A stretch of DNA of 64,000 nt from Scalesia atractyloides (GCA_947069175.1 CAMTDV010000013.1:32997725-33061724), one strand, 5' to 3'; shown: positions 33,234-46,160, counted from the first letter of the stretch. Notes: generated by a model not told the origin, from the sequence alone. A program made the numbers and translations.

Positions 33234-34140
33234 TGTCACACCCCAACCTATGACGGAATCATAGGGGCGGATGAAATAGATTGCTCGAGACATTATAACT
33301 TGCTAAATGTGGCAATAATTAAATAAACTCAAATTTCATTGATAAACTAAGTGATACAATGTTTTGAAATCAAAATACAACAAATAAGTTCAAATACAAC
33401 AAAAGGAGAAGTACATAACATTAAAATGTGTTTCTATATCCATCCTACTAGATTCTTGAAACATCAAAGCATCAATTCCTGCAATACATATTAAAATAAC
33501 GGTAAACACATTAATCGTTGTGAGCATACAAGATTTGACTAATAGCATATATAGAAAAGTTGTCATCAATGCTACATGACATAAATTATGCTAAGGCATG
33601 AAAACATAACAATACTAGCATGCATCAAATATAAGTCAACCCAATTTCTTCCACAAAGATCGTATTTTGTCATCGAGGCGAAGATTGAATGACTTAACAT
33701 AGACCATTCCTAAGGGTGGTGTGTTACTCGTATTGCGCTATATATGTTTAGGTTGGTTCATGACGTTAATGACAAATATGTGTGCAAGCAAGGCTTCTAG
33801 CATGTATGTATCCTAAGTATATCTTTTAAGCATGTATGAACGGGTCGATTAGTGTGAATTATGTGATTGATATCGTTATTAGGATTTCGATAATAATGTG
33901 TGTTTGTGTATATATACATATATATTCCACCCAAAAGTGTGAAATGGTAAAATGGGATCATGTAAACTCACGGTTTGCAAAGCTTCCAAAGAATTCGTGA
34001 GTTGTTGAGTCTTGATATTGGAACATCGAAGTTACCCTACAATAAGGAAACGAAGGTGTATGAGTTTATGGATTTGATTGATGGATTGGGTTCGGAATTA
34101 AAATGATGAAGAATATATATTATAGTCCTATGTGTTATAA
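33234..34140 (-). repeat. Minus-strand 5' LTR, partial
   Basis: TGTCACACCCCAACC at 33234 is the LTR end read on the plus strand. Homologous to 34141 onward (shared TTGCTCGAGAC, ATAACTTGCTAA). It is cut at 34140, where the second LTR starts. On the minus strand there is a donor CAAACC|GTGAGTTTAC (33971) and acceptor GTATTGCAG (33479), a 493-nt candidate leader intron. Confidence 0.8.
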
Positions 34141-35400
34141 TGTCACACCCCAACTGATGGCGGAAACATCGGAGTGAGACGAAAAAGAGATTGCTCGAGA
34201 CTTCATAACTTGCTAATTATGACAATATTTAAATAATTTGAATTTCATTTCATGATAATGGAAAAACATTGTTCAAAAATGGAAAATACAACAACTTGCA
34301 TCTTTAATCATAACAACATAAATGGAAAATACATACATTAAAATGGTGCGTTTCTAAATCCACCATAAGTAGATTTCTCTAAATGTCATCGTCAATTTCC
34401 TGCAACATGTATTAAGGTACAATCAACAAATGTTGACAAGTATACAAGTTTGATTACATAGCATACTATAAAAGATTGTCTCAAATCTAACATGGGAATT
34501 CGTATACTAAGTTAAAACCTTCATATTAGCATGCAAAAACTATAAGTCAAGGCAAAGTGTCCACAACGTAATGTTTGTCATCGCAATGAAAAGACCGTAA
34601 AGAATGATTGAATACTTAACCAATGACTTAACACGGGTGATACCGCTATAGCGATATACATGTTAAGGTAGGCTTGCGTAAAGTTAACGACAAATAGTTT
34701 GCTTGTATAAGTATTCGAGTATCTAGCATGAATAACCAAAGCATAACAAATAGTATGTTTGATGGATTAAGTGATTGCATAAGTTTGAGTGGCATAAGTG
34801 TATTTGATTAAGTCAAACATGTTACACCCCGGAAGTGTTTAAAGCGAATAAGGGGATTCGAGTATACTCACGGTTTGCGTAGTAAATCTCGCGTTCGTGA
34901 GTTGATGCGTTTGAGTGTTTAGAGAAACTGCCGAGTTAACCCACAAGGATAAATGAAGACGTGTGAGTTATGGAGTTCGGTATTCAGTTAGGATTAGGCG
35001 TTTAAAGTAGTATGTAAGTATGTTGCAAGAAAATACACCAAGTGAAACTCAAACTAGACTAGTACATTCCAATCATAGTAAATGTTTGGAGACTTTGTGT
35101 AATTTAGACACTTTGTTACTAGTAAGTTACTTGATGACTTAGGTTCATTAAAAAAAGTTATAAATATGAAAAGATAATGCTAACCTCAATTAAAAAATGG
35201 CATTAAACCAAAAGGAAATCAAATAGTAGCGTTGGAATTTTTAGGGCTAAAGGGGTTATTCGTTCTTTAAAACAAAAGTTCAAAAAATTTGAAATAAATA
35301 GCTACGTAGATTCAAACTAGAATCTCACAACAGCCACTTGGATATCTTACCGGTAAACTACTACAACATTATTTGACAAAGCCATCACTTTTATTATTAT
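34141..35400 (-). repeat. Second minus-strand LTR of the same family
   Basis: Starts TGTCACACCCCAACTG directly at the end of the previous LTR, probably as an insertion; the right limit is uncertain. On the minus strand: donor CAAACC|GTGAGTATAC (34871) and acceptor ATGTTGCAG (34400), a 472-nt candidate leader intron at the same place as in its neighbour. A degenerate tRNA-like segment lies at 35301-35370. Confidence 0.65.
35301..35370 (-). other. Degenerate tRNA-like segment
   Basis: On the minus strand: A box TAGTTTACCGG (35360-35350) and B box AGTTTGAATCT (35319-35309), about 41 nt apart. The B box differs from consensus mainly by C-to-T changes, as expected from methylated-CpG decay. Confidence 0.5.
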
Positions 35401-35805
35401 ATTATATATATATATATATATATAGGATCAAGATCAAGAGAAAATCCTTTTGAGTTGTGAGAACTTAAAGAACTCGGCATTCCCGTGCAAGTTTTGCCCA
35501 ATTTTTTTCACATCTCTAGATTAAAAAGTTAGAAAAGACTGCCGTAAAAAAATTTAAAAATTTCGAAGTGGTATTTTTCAGCCACTTACAACAGCTGTAA
35601 AAAGCTGATAACCTAAGTATGACATCACTTTTTATAGCATTAACGGTTGCCGTAAATGAAAAAAAATCATTTTTTTGGAAACGTTGATTTTTTTAGGATT
35701 TTTTGTAAAATTATTTTTGAAGAATCCTTTCGTAAGGCCGAATTTTATAAGTTCTTACAGCTCGTATAAATTTTCATTTTACACTAACCCTATATATATA
35801 AACTC
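35400..35805 (+). other. MITE-like insertion bordered by (TA)n
   Basis: A (TA)n run (35396-35424) is followed by GGATCAAGATCAAGAGAAAA and ends near TTACACTAACCC before another TATATATA (35792). Insertion in TA microsatellites is known for Micron-type MITEs and some Helitrons. Family not determined. Confidence 0.4.
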
Positions 35806-35884
35806 ATCTAAATGAGAAAACTAAAAAACCTAATCAAAACCACTAAAAGTAGCTGAAGAGGACATTAAAGGAGGGGTAAATTGG

Positions 35885-35916
<32 letters not shown>

Positions 35917-36288
35917 TAACGTCTCTAGTTTCGCCAAACGTTATCAAATTTTTTTTTATCTTTCATTTTAGTATATTCGAACATATTTTATGACATATGA
36001 AAAAGATATAAGGTGTTGTAATTTTTCAATACTACTATTTATTACTACACGTTTGCAACATTACGAAAAAAAACCTATACCCCCCACCCATAAAAAAAAC
36101 CTAAACCCCCCACCTAAAAAAAACTAAACCCGAAACCTAAACCTTCTGGCTAAATTACATGTTATGTTGCACATGTGCACTTCTATAATAGTAGTATTGA
36201 AAAAAAGATGACCCAATAAATCTTTTGTTTGTGTCAAAAAAATATACTCGAATGAAAGATAAGAAAATTTGTGATCTTATGATGCAAT
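35806..36288 (+). other. AT-rich spacer with microsatellites
   Basis: (TA)n at 35891-35914 and A/C-rich repeats CCCCCACC-AAAAAACC at 36065-36145. No gene seen. Confidence 0.55.
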
Positions 36289-37049
36289 TTATTTTTTTAA
36301 ATAATAACATATGAAGAAGATAGAAAGTTCTCTGCCTATATATATATCATTCCTTGCACTTAAATAATCCTTGCCATATATATCCCTACCCTTTAAATAA
36401 TCCTTGCCCTCAAGGATGCACCTGGAATAAGCCTCGAGGGTGCTCCACGGAGGCCGCCACTTGACCCGTACAGTGGCATTCGGAATTGTTCTCGTTAGGT
36501 GACACGGTGAGCGCCATTCACGAGTGTGGTCTTTGATGGCACACATGAGATTAATACCATAAATAACACCCATGTATTTGGTTGTATGCTTTTGTGAATC
36601 ACTAAAATATGTCGTTACTTTGTGGTTGACACCAAACTTCTCTTCAAAATCTGAGATGGCCTTGAGTGAGTTCAACTTAATGTCACTTTCGACAAAAGGA
36701 TCAAAAAATTGTATGGATGGTATTGGTCTGATTGTTGGTGATGGGGGAATTGGCGATGGTGCTTGTTGTGGGGGTGATTTCGGACGCAGACGTGGGTGAC
36801 AGAATTAGTGGTGTGGTTGTTGGGTTTGGTGGTGCATCGGTGGAAGAGATGACACTGTGATGAAAGTGGATGGTGGAGATGGTGGTGATGAGTTTTGGTT
36901 TGCTGGGGTTCCAATGCCGGATCAACCGGAATTTGTTGAAAAGGGTTTGCAACTAAGACTTGAGTTTCACAAGGGATTCGTTCATCCATTGATAGAACTC
37001 AGTTTCAGATAGATTTTGAGCAGCCATAGGTCCAAGGGGATCACGACGA
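36289..37049 (-). pseudogene. Retroelement internal fragment with gag-like start (minus)
   Basis: Just inside the primer site a minus-strand ATG (near 37026) opens MAAQNLSETEFYQWMNESLV, then a stop and proline/threonine-rich sequence (about 36700-36950). Further on the frame reads LNSLKAISDFEEKFGVNHKV and RTIPNATVRVKWRPPWSTLE, after a frame change. I do not recognise these as specific Gag domains; position after the primer site supports gag. Near 36360-36410 TTTAAATAATCCTTGCC is duplicated. No pol motifs are present, so the element is internally deleted. Confidence 0.5.
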
Positions 37050-37060
37050 CTCTGATACCA
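37050..37060 (-). other. Primer-binding site (initiator-Met), minus strand
   Basis: CTCTGATACCA, reverse complement of TGGTATCAGAG, two bases from the LTR at 37063. Confidence 0.85.
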
Positions 37061-37062
37061 AA

Positions 37063-37481
37063 TGATAAGTACCAAGCTTCAACCAAAGAAAATAAGACAA
37101 GAAGCCATTGAATATATTTAGAGAGTAGTTTGAGAATAATAATTATGCATATTTTCATTATTAAAGAAGTTCCATATTTAAAGAAAATAAAATCAAATAA
37201 CTCAAATCTACTTCCTCGAAAGTTGGAAAAAGAGTTACATGAGAGACAAGGGCATTCCCATAATCTCCTTTACTTTAGCAAAACTAACACACTCCATTTG
37301 AAAATATAAGCAACAAATAAACTTCTAATAAATATGTTGCATGCGATCCTGCATGGGCTCCTATTCACATGACTTGGGCTTGGACTTCCTTTGCTTCTTG
37401 CATGGGCTTGGGTCCAATATTTTAGGCCGAGACACAACATTATGCCCATTCATGCATTGTTATTGCGACCTTCGTGTATCA
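37063..37481 (-). repeat. Short LTR (about 419 bp), probably copia type
   Basis: On the plus strand it begins TGATAAGTACC and ends GTGTATCA, giving inverted termini TGATA/TATCA. It adjoins the primer site, so it is the 5' LTR of a minus-strand element. The right border is inferred from the terminal inverted repeat alone. Confidence 0.6.
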
Positions 37482-40400
37482 CCATTCACTCCCAAATTGT
37501 CTAATCTAAAGTATCTTATAAAAGGAAAAATATATTACAACTTTTTTAACGATTATAAGCCCGTTTTTTGTTTCTAAATGAGTAATAAGTGCAACAAAAG
37601 GAACAACAAAACCTGATATAAATATTAACAATATATATGGGCAAATATAGAATGGATGCCGATTTTTGCCACGTTTACCAGGATTCCTAAAGAACGGGTT
37701 TTTGATTTTACATGGAGTAAAAAGGTGATACACGAGTATGGGCTGCGTATAACATACATTTACGTATTATTGGTGACTATTGGGCATAAAGTGTAATACG
37801 CCAACAAAAGGTATGTTCTCAAGTTACACGTTGATTTTTCTCTTACATGACTATATAAGTATAACACAAAGGAAAATGGCTAGTTTTGTGATTTTCTTTA
37901 AAATAAATTTATTTAGAAGCTGGGTTTTGGTACATTTTGTAGAGGAACAGAGATGAATTGGCATCGAAGAGATTAAGCAACAAGTTCTGGGATCAAAGAA
38001 TTGATGTTTGAGGTAACGAAAATCATCCTATAATATCAATTTAGGTTGCATTTTAACATCTTTTGGTACTAGTAGTATGCTTATCTATGAATAAAAACCA
38101 ACTTTGAATCCCTTTAAGTTGTGATGATCCTCAAATGCCCGAAACATTACTCGCTGCAGCTAAAGTGCAAAATAGTTATACTTAACAACTAGTAACAATA
38201 AAGCCCGAAATCTAAGGGTGTAAATGAACAGAGCTTGACCTTTAAGCCGACCAAGCTTGGGCTTGGCTCGTTTCGAGTGGCGAGTGCCATTACTAAAGCT
38301 TGAACTTGGGTCGTGAGTAATGTCAAAAGCTCAGGTTAGCTCGTTTATCATTTAACCAAATTGTATATACATGTAGTATTTATTTCATATGTTATAATTT
38401 AAAAATTGTATAAGACACTTATTCAAGATAATAAAAAGAATGATGGAAATCATTAATTTTTTTATTTAAAAATAATCAAGAAAATTGTTGAAATGCATTT
38501 TTATCTATCTCATCTAATATACTAAAATATATATAAACAAAAATTATTTATTCATAAAAGCTACGCGTGTAAACGTGTGTATGTATTAACATATTAGACC
38601 ACTCACACCCTATTCTTTATATTATTCTATATAATTTAAGTAAAATCAACTATTCTGTAAATTTAACTCAAAATTCTGCTATTTTTATAAATAAAAAAAA
38701 CCTAACATCTCATTCTTTATCTTATTTATAAACATTTATTTTATTATCTATTTCTTTTTCCAACACGTCACATATATACATAGACAATGATTAATGGTTA
38801 ACTTACCTCTATATAGAGAGTTACTATTACCCGAAACTATATATTTTTAAGATATGCGGAAGCTAAATGACTAAAAAATATACATTTTCTTATGCATTAT
38901 AGAGATGAAGAGTGACAAAGAATGTGAGATGTGAATGCTCTTACATAACAATTATCATAATAAATTTTATAGGCTTTGGAGTATGCTTCAAAATTGGGCT
39001 GGAGCTTCTTTAAATATCATCCATTTCGAGTTCTTAGCCCCAATTATAAATAACTCAACATGCAAGCATTATGACCATGTTCGTTTGAGGATCGATCATC
39101 GAAGGTCACCGCATGCCAGACACATGAGGGGCAATTGGGTAATTTTATCCTTCTAATCATCTTCCAAAATATCCAGCCAAATAAGGTAACATCACTTGGA
39201 CCGTAGCTTAATGTAATTGATGAGGTTGATAACAGTCCATCGATGAGGGTCCCTGCATTTGTGACTCATGACCTGTTCATACCTCTATTTACTTGTATGT
39301 TGCCCTACATTATTTAGAGCTATCATCCAATTCATTAGACGAAAAATACTGACTTAAAACGGCGTTGAAAGCTACCCTTATAATCAAATCGTTCGTTTTG
39401 TTTTTTCTTTTGTTAATATTGTTCCTTAGTAACTTATCTATCTTTACTTTTCAATATCTTGTCAAAATATTAATAGCTTATGTGGCAGGACCGTTTCAAA
39501 GTTTTTACAGACTCTAGTAAACTATAAGGTGGGGCCTCTTTGAATTGGTAAAAAGAAAACATCAGAAGTCTCAATCGCAAGCACAATATCAAAATTCAAG
39601 GATTCAAGGTATCAATTAGAGATTTAGGGTAAACAATGATCGAGTGAATGAAAATATATAGATATTATTATAAAAAATAGTTGTTAACCAACCTGCATTA
39701 TCCTTGCGACACCAATATTATTTCCTAATTTCTCCCCAGTCGGCGACGTCAGTAGGCGAAATTAGCATATGCGACGTTACAGTTAGCGAGAATGACGATT
39801 TCGGTCTAAATTAATTACAAATTACATATTCCTTGGAGATGGGATTTGTCCTCTTTTATTTTAAAATTGGTTCTTGCAATAAAGATTTTTAAAAGATTTG
39901 AGACCCTTTCTATTAGAGGCCCTAGGCCATTGCTTAGATTTGAAAGCCTCTAGTTCCGGCATTGTTATGTGGTTTTTGCATTTTTATTTTCTCATGCACA
40001 AAGCTATTTTGAAGGGTGTCTAGTTGAAATCGGACTGCAATTTCCAAAAAAATAAAATCCGAAGCTTGGACTGATATATGTTTGGTTGGTCTCGGTATTT
40101 TCGGGTTGGGCTGTGTGTGGTTAGATTAACTTAGTTTTTTTTTTTATAATTGGTTAGATTAACTTATGTAATGATGTTTGATATGTAATCATGTATCATT
40201 AACTTAATAGACTATGTACAATCCAATTTATAAGACAAGACAAAACTAAAGATAGATTCAAAAGTTTTTAGGTTTGTACAATCCATAAGACAATCAAATT
40301 TGTACAATCCATATTTCATATGTAACATTAACATAATAATTTAAGAAATTCAAAAGTTTTTAGGTTTTTACTTGAACCTAATTTTCCTAAAATTAAAGAC

Positions 40401-40848
40401 CGAGAACGAGACATGGTTAATCGGTCCAGGTCGGCATTTGGGTTACTCAGTCAATTAGTCAAACTCACTCCTAACTTTTATTCATGTAATTTAAATAAAA
40501 AAAATAATTAATTTTATTAGTTGCTAATATATAAACTGAAACACAAGGATGCATAAGAGACCCAAGGGGTTTAACTTTTTTATCATGTATGGGTGGATAT
40601 GGTTGCTAAACGTACCTCGGTGTCAAATATTTTATCGTACTTTCTTTTGAAAATTTAAATTGTCTAGAACTTTTTTGTCTTTTAGGATAAAAAAATTGGA
40701 GAATATTAGTGATTTGATAATTTAAAGAAAGTTACAAGAAAAAATGGAGTGGGTAGGTAGTTTATGCACAACCAAAAAGATATAATGAAGAAACAAATAA
40801 TTTCTAGCAAAGGCATTGGAGATATGTATAAATCAAACACTCAATTTC
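37482..40848 (+). other. Long non-coding stretch with DNA-transposon end fragments
   Basis: No convincing gene. 38215-38350 carries GAGCTTG/GGCTCGTTT-rich sequence typical of hAT-like element ends (starts AAGGGTGTAAATGAAC). 39520-39970 has GGGGCCTCTTTG on the left and AGAGGCCCTAGGCC on the right, also hAT-end style. (T)n and (A)n runs occur near 40132. Confidence 0.45.
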
Positions 40849-41094
40849 CTATTTGTTACCGCCACAACACCAAACACATAAAATAGAACATGACATACAA
40901 TTCTCATTGAGGAAGTTCTTAGTGAAGTGGTCATCTATATTACCAACCCTTGCACCGCACGATAAATTCTCTGACGTTCCTTCTTCATTCCAATCACTGG
41001 AAGTAGTGACTAACCGAACAACAAATGGCAACGCTAGGATCGGGCAAAATTCTGCGTTGAAGTTGCAAAAAAAACGCCATTGATTCACAAACAT
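40849..41094 (-). CDS. Unrecognised small ORF, possibly spurious
   Basis: An 81-codon minus-strand frame starting MFVNQWRFFC and ending LCVWCCGGNK, cysteine- and tryptophan-rich with no domain I know. A plus-strand frame of 76 codons overlaps it almost completely, so one or both are chance. A pyrimidine-rich region precedes it. It lies 580 bp beyond the 3' end of the carrier gene. No signal peptide or clear membrane segment. Confidence 0.15.
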   Translation of the reverse strand: MFVNQWRFFCNFNAEFCPILALPFVVRLVTTSSDWNEEGTSENLSCGARVGNIDDHFTKNFLNENCMSCSILCVWCCGGNK

Positions 41095-41673
41095 GGTTAA
41101 GCCGAACCATCAACGGATATGTGAGGGAGAGGCGGATGTGAGGGAGAGAGAGTTTTTTGAATATTGTAACAGTAAAAAAGTAAAATAATCGTTTTATAAA
41201 TTTCAATCTGAGTTTTTGAAAAGTGTTGAAGACTCGAAAAAAATGTTATAAAATAAATACTACATAGTCCAAGACTGTAAGTCTATAAGTGTATATAATT
41301 ATAAAAATCAAATCACATAGTTCATTTGTCTAAATATCTCTAATAAATTATTGGAAAAAGTAGGCATAGCCACCATCTACAATCATCTTATTATCAAAAA
41401 ATCAAACCGCACCATCAACTTTTGTTCTAAATTTCAACTGATAATTGCTACTTTTTTGTATTTTTATACTATTATATGCGTCAATCATTTTACAGTAAAA
41501 GAAATATAATGACAGTTAAATAAAACTGTAAGTATAATAAAATATTTGTAATGACCTTAAAAATAGATATGAATCTTAATATTATTTTTACTATCTCGAA
41601 TAATTTTTGCCTCTTATAATAATAACCTATTTTATTTTCCTAAATAGATCAATGTACTCAATCATCAATTAGT

Positions 41674-42595
41674 TCAGAAATCCTTTAGCAATTTCCGGAC
41701 CTGTTCCAGTGTGACAAACAGCACGATAGTAAATGGTCCCTGCCGCGATATCGTAGGAATAAACCCTTTGTAAAGCGCCATCGGCCCTTCGGCTTTTATG
41801 GTTTGCAGGGCGCAATCAGCCGCACCTGCATAAGGTCGAGCCTTTCCAGGCTCCACCTTCATATTCATGACCGAGTTTTAATAACATCAATTGGGTTTGT
41901 GACCACTGAAGCCACGAACCCAGCAGCAAAACTAGCAGTCACATGGGTCCCTAACCCATCTTTCATTACACCTTTCTCTAATATTGTCTCCTTGATCTGA
42001 TCATATGATGCCAACTGTGACGCAGTCACTAACATGGCGCGGTTCACTGTAAGCGATGAACCATGCCACAAGCTACCAATCCCCTTGTTTTTCGCCATTT
42101 GCGATATTGCGTCAACCACTCTTTTATAGTTCCTACGTTGTGCAGCCGGGAGCCTCCCGTCTGCCTGCATACGAACCATTGCCACGTCAGCCGGTTCCCA
42201 ACAGCGGCAGCAATCCCACCAGCGATCAATCCCGCACCGATTTTCTTCCATAACTGCATGCTTCCCGTCTCTGGATCCGTCCATTTTTTCTTCATCATAT
42301 CGTATAGACCCATACAAGTCGTGGAATAAAGTGTCTGACGCAACATAGTGGCAGACACACCTGAAAACAATCCTACTGCTCTGTCCTGCTGGATGATCCG
42401 CATCCCCACAGCAATGGGCCCCATGCGTGAGGGGCCAGAAACGGGGATGTTGGCACTCCGCTGGGCCGGAGCAGCACGCATGGGAGAGTTTTCTCCCTGC
42501 AGCTGCATCCGGACCTTGATGAGATCAAGTGGGTGCGTTGAACATCCGGCGACTATGGACGCTATCCCGCCTTCAACAAATCCTTTCAGTCCCAT
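41674..42595 (-). pseudogene. DIC: Mitochondrial dicarboxylate carrier (DIC/UCP5-like), two frame breaks
   Basis: Mitochondrial carrier family protein of the plant DIC group, which exchanges malate, oxaloacetate and other dicarboxylates with phosphate or sulfate across the inner mitochondrial membrane. Minus-strand start at 42595: MGLKGFVEGGIASIVAGCST then HPLDLIKVRMQLQGE (carrier signature 1), LFSGVSATMLRQTLYSTT, GAGLIAGGIAAAVGN, then after a break PADVAMVRMQADGRLP (signature 2), SLWHGSSLTVNRAMLVTASQ, SFAAGFVASVVTNPIDVIKT (signature 3) and, after another break, MNMKVEPG to FVTLEQVRKLLKDF with stop at 41674. All three repeats are present with no intron, as in Arabidopsis DIC genes. Length 922 nt: two missing bases turn a 307-residue protein into three frames. 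Both lesions shorten runs (CCC to CC near 42195; GGG to GG near 41870). Otherwise the sequence is well conserved. Confidence 0.93.
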
Positions 42596-42818
42596 TATTC
42601 CAGTGAAGTTAAAGAAATTGAAAAGGGGATCGGCTAATGGGGATTAATGAAGGATTAGGGTTTATGTGGGTGGAGATTATAATGGAGGAAAAGTGGGTAA
42701 TGTTTGGTCTGCGGAAACATAGTGCTACAAAGAAAGAGGGATGATATGATACATATTTTGAGGAAAGTTGAACAAGTATGGGAACATATATACGAGTTGC
42801 AGAAATTTGGGTATTTGC

Positions 42819-42831
42819 CTTTATATAAATT
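42819..42831 (-). promoter_or_regulatory. TATA box of the carrier gene
   Basis: On the minus strand ATTTATATAAAGG, about 225 bp upstream of the ATG, leaving a 5' UTR of about 190 nt. The UTR is C/T-rich on the coding strand. Confidence 0.6.
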
Positions 42832-42849
42832 GATAGTGACATTTTTTTG

Positions 42850-44311
42850 TGACCTCTAATTAATATTATTATTTGTGTTTTTTTCTTAAATAAATTGGTA
42901 ATTTATTTTAAGAGATCTTAGATATTTTAACTTTATCCGCTCATTTCTGGGTTAATTAAAAAAACCTGAGCGATCTAATAAAATTGGAGTCACCTAAGTC
43001 GATGTATGGTTTTGGTGGACTAACATTTTTATTACAAATTGTGTTTTAAGTTAAGGGTGATCGTAACACCCTTGTTTTTGGAAAATAATGTTTGTTAGAA
43101 TTCTTTGAATTGATTTAAGTGTCTTTCATAAGTGTAAAAAGAAATCAATATAAAATCAAAATATAAGGTATAAGTGTTACATATAGTTCATATCGTCAAT
43201 TCATCATAAGCAATAACAAACATTAGAACCAAAAGTCTATATTCACAACTAGAGTAGACTGAGATCATGCCTCGCTAGTGACCATGTAACTAGTCCAATT
43301 TTAGCATACGAGAGCACAAATCGACCAAGAAGGATAACAAGTGTGAGTGTTGAGCGAGCATAATGAGTTTTTAAACAAACATTCAAGAAGTTCATAATAT
43401 CATTTTGTATTTGAATCATGTTTCCAAAAAGATCATGCTATAACCACTCATAGCATGGTAAATTATATCATGTAACATCTATAGTTGTGTCTTTCATATT
43501 ATCTAAATATCTTTCTGTCTATCATATTCATCTAGAATTGGTTATCGCAAATAATTCATTACGTCATATTTGTTGGGTAGTCATTGGATTCCTACCACGT
43601 TGGGTTATTCTAATAGCCGGAACAACATACTATGAACTTGTGGTAATGTACCATTGCACAATGCTCTTCCATGAATCTAGACGTACATGTCACACAATTA
43701 AGATATTTCACAACAATCAACCCAGAAGTCGCATGTGTGTGCTTCACCATCCGTTATGCCTAATCTTCCAGCATTCAAGTTTCGTAACTGAACTTGAATC
43801 CTTCATCACATGTGCATGTTTCAAAAGCTAGTTCCATCCCTCATGTCCACATCAAACATGTAACGAGATCGATACTACATGAGACTTGGTGGTTTGTAAC
43901 TTAATATGTTTTGTAAGGGCAACGTTCTTCATTGTGTTGGATCGCCACTTGATTCACCGAAATATCGTTATTGCTAATTTGACCACTCTCACCACATTGA
44001 TGGTTGCTTCTCGTTGTTGGAGACTTACATTTATGTCAACTCGTGTTGTATTAGCTCTACATGAGTTGTTTCCACTTAATGTTTCATATTTTTTATTAAT
44101 CCTATCTAGTCTGTTGTGGTTGGGGACGCATCATGAATTTCCACCATATACCCATAACGATGAGATCAACCTCGTAGACGTGTCATCCATGGTATATGGA
44201 CATTCTTACACCCCATCCCCCAATAATCATTGTTAGGGTACATGAGTTCTTATCCCTTACTTTAGCTCGATTGAGTGTTTCAAGTTGGCTCGTTTGAAAT
44301 GTGTTAGAGCT
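42850..44311 (+). other. Spacer with LTR-like remnants, no gene
   Basis: GTAACACCCTTGTTTTTGG at 43065 looks like a decayed LTR terminus. 43150-43480 has the flavour of a minus-strand LTR leader region. ORFs at 43487-44236 are not recognisable. Confidence 0.4.
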
Positions 44312-46155
44312 TATAACACCTAGAAATCCTAATTTTGACTATAGTGTTTATTTTAGATACGTTAGCATGAAGTACATTAACTAGAAATACTTAACCTAGT
44401 TAATATTTGATGTCTATTAGTAAGAAGCAAGTAAGTAGTGGCCAAACAAATAACTAACAAAACATAAAGGGCTGAAAATGAACATTTTAGAAAGTTACTT
44501 AAGTAAAAGAAGGAAAATTGAAAGTGCAAGTGTGTATATGTGTGTGTGTGTGTGTCGAGATATGAGAGGGAAAGAAAGAGTGTTCTCTCTAGAACAAGAA
44601 CCCAAAATCCAATAAGATCACAAAGAAATTTAGGGTGAAATCATTGCATGTTTGAAGATTCTAAACACTTAGCATCATCAAAACCTAAGATAAGTTGTGG
44701 AATTAACTTGAATGGTGGTTTATGTGGGTTTGTCCATGATTGTAAGATTAGTATCAATTTGTTCAATGACGTGGAAATATATTTAGAAATTATGTTAGGA
44801 ATTACTAGTTGAACTTATTTCTATGTAGAATGAATGATAAACATGTGTGGATTGAAATGGGTTTTCTATGTAAAGATGTAACTTAAAATTAGTTCATATA
44901 CTAGAAAGGCGTGATAGCTTATAACTCGAAAGTTTACTAATATGATGAGTATATACTTGGAAATATTATATTAGGTGGAATTATGATGTTTAATGTCATA
45001 ATATTGTAGCCTCGTAGATATCTTGAAATGTTTCCCATCAAGTGTTTGATGAAATGTCTTGGATGTGAATTATGTGATTTTGTGTGAAACACTTTATGAT
45101 GATCATGGTTAGAATTTAAGAATTTATATATGAGATGATTTAGTATCATTTTATTAGTATAGTATATCAATGGAACGAATTCATGAAATCTAAATACGAA
45201 ATTCATCAAGTGTAGGAATGAAAGAAGAAGGATCAAGCAACACAAAACAACACGGAGCCCAAGATCGAAGTAAGTTCTTGTAGCTTACACTTTGATTTAA
45301 TTGTAGTTGATGGTGTCAAGTGGGTCATAGTATAATTGGAAAATTGTATGTTAAGGATTCAATATATTGATATGTGGTTGACCCATGAAAACGTGTCAAA
45401 ATGGGTAAGTGTTGGAGTAGTCAATACCTAAGGTAAAAGCTTGGGTTTTAGTTGTTCATAATATAGATGGTAGTTTAAAGGTGTTAAATTGTGCTAATGG
45501 TCAAGTGGGAATTCATATGTTAAGATAGGCATGTACTTGACCGTTGAAATGGGTCAATTCAGGTAAAGAATGCCAAGTGGTTGAAAACCAAGATATAAAC
45601 TTGGGTATTAGTTGTGTTATATTAGTAGGCATCATGTATGTCTAGAATGGTCTTTAGAATGAAAAGGATGAAATCAGATAAAGAAAAGAACTAAGTTTCT
45701 TGTAACGAACTTAGTGAGTTTAAAAGAGAATGGGAATGTGGAGAATGTTCTATGGTCATTAAGATGGGGAACTAAAATGAACCTGTTTGTGGAAAGTAGT
45801 TAGTACTAACTTATGTTGAAATGCTTTGTAGGTAAGTCACCCGCCTAGGGACAAGCTTGGGATGAACACACACGCGCTTCCTTGATGTAAAAATGCTCAA
45901 ACGGGTCAAACTTTTGGTCATGAATATGTACGGGTTTTATTTTTTAGTTGATGTTCTGAAGTACATACTTAATTTCTATCTTTTGTAAGTAGAGTATGGT
46001 ATGTACAAACAAGTATGTAATAACTTAGCTTTGGTCACCTACAAGACAAGTCCTTTATGGTATTATTATGAAAGTTGTTCAAAAAGTTTAAATTAGGACC
46101 TATTTTCATAACTTAGAAAGATGAGTTTTGACCGTTAAAAGTTTGAGCGTTTACA
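44312..46155 (+). mobile_element. Solo LTR H (1.8 kb)
   Basis: Starts TATAACACCTAG (TGTAACACC with one change) and ends AGCGTTTACA, flanked by GAGCT (44307-44311) and GAGCC (46156-46160), a target duplication with one change. No internal region. A (GT)n run and GAGAGGGAAAGAAAGAG leader occur at 44530-44585. Candidate leader intron: donor CGAA|GTAAGTTC (45270), acceptor ATGCTTTGTAG (45831). Confidence 0.7.
45310..45650 (+). repeat. Diverged tandem duplication (~180 bp) in LTR H
   Basis: GTCAAGTGGG...TTGACC...GGGTCAA/GGTAA...AAGCTTGGGTTTTAGTTGTT (45315-45450) recurs at about 45500-45630 (ACTTGGGTATTAGTTGTGTT), with many substitutions. It lies inside the candidate intron. Confidence 0.6.
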
Positions 46156-46160
46156 GAGCC

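Noticed and set aside
39520..39970. Complete hAT transposon
   Set aside because: Only end-like GGGGCCTC/GAGGCCC words are visible; no transposase or 8-bp duplication found.
42056..42647. Several plus-strand ORFs across the carrier gene
   Set aside because: They are antisense shadows of the dicarboxylate carrier, whose minus-strand protein is clearly recognisable.
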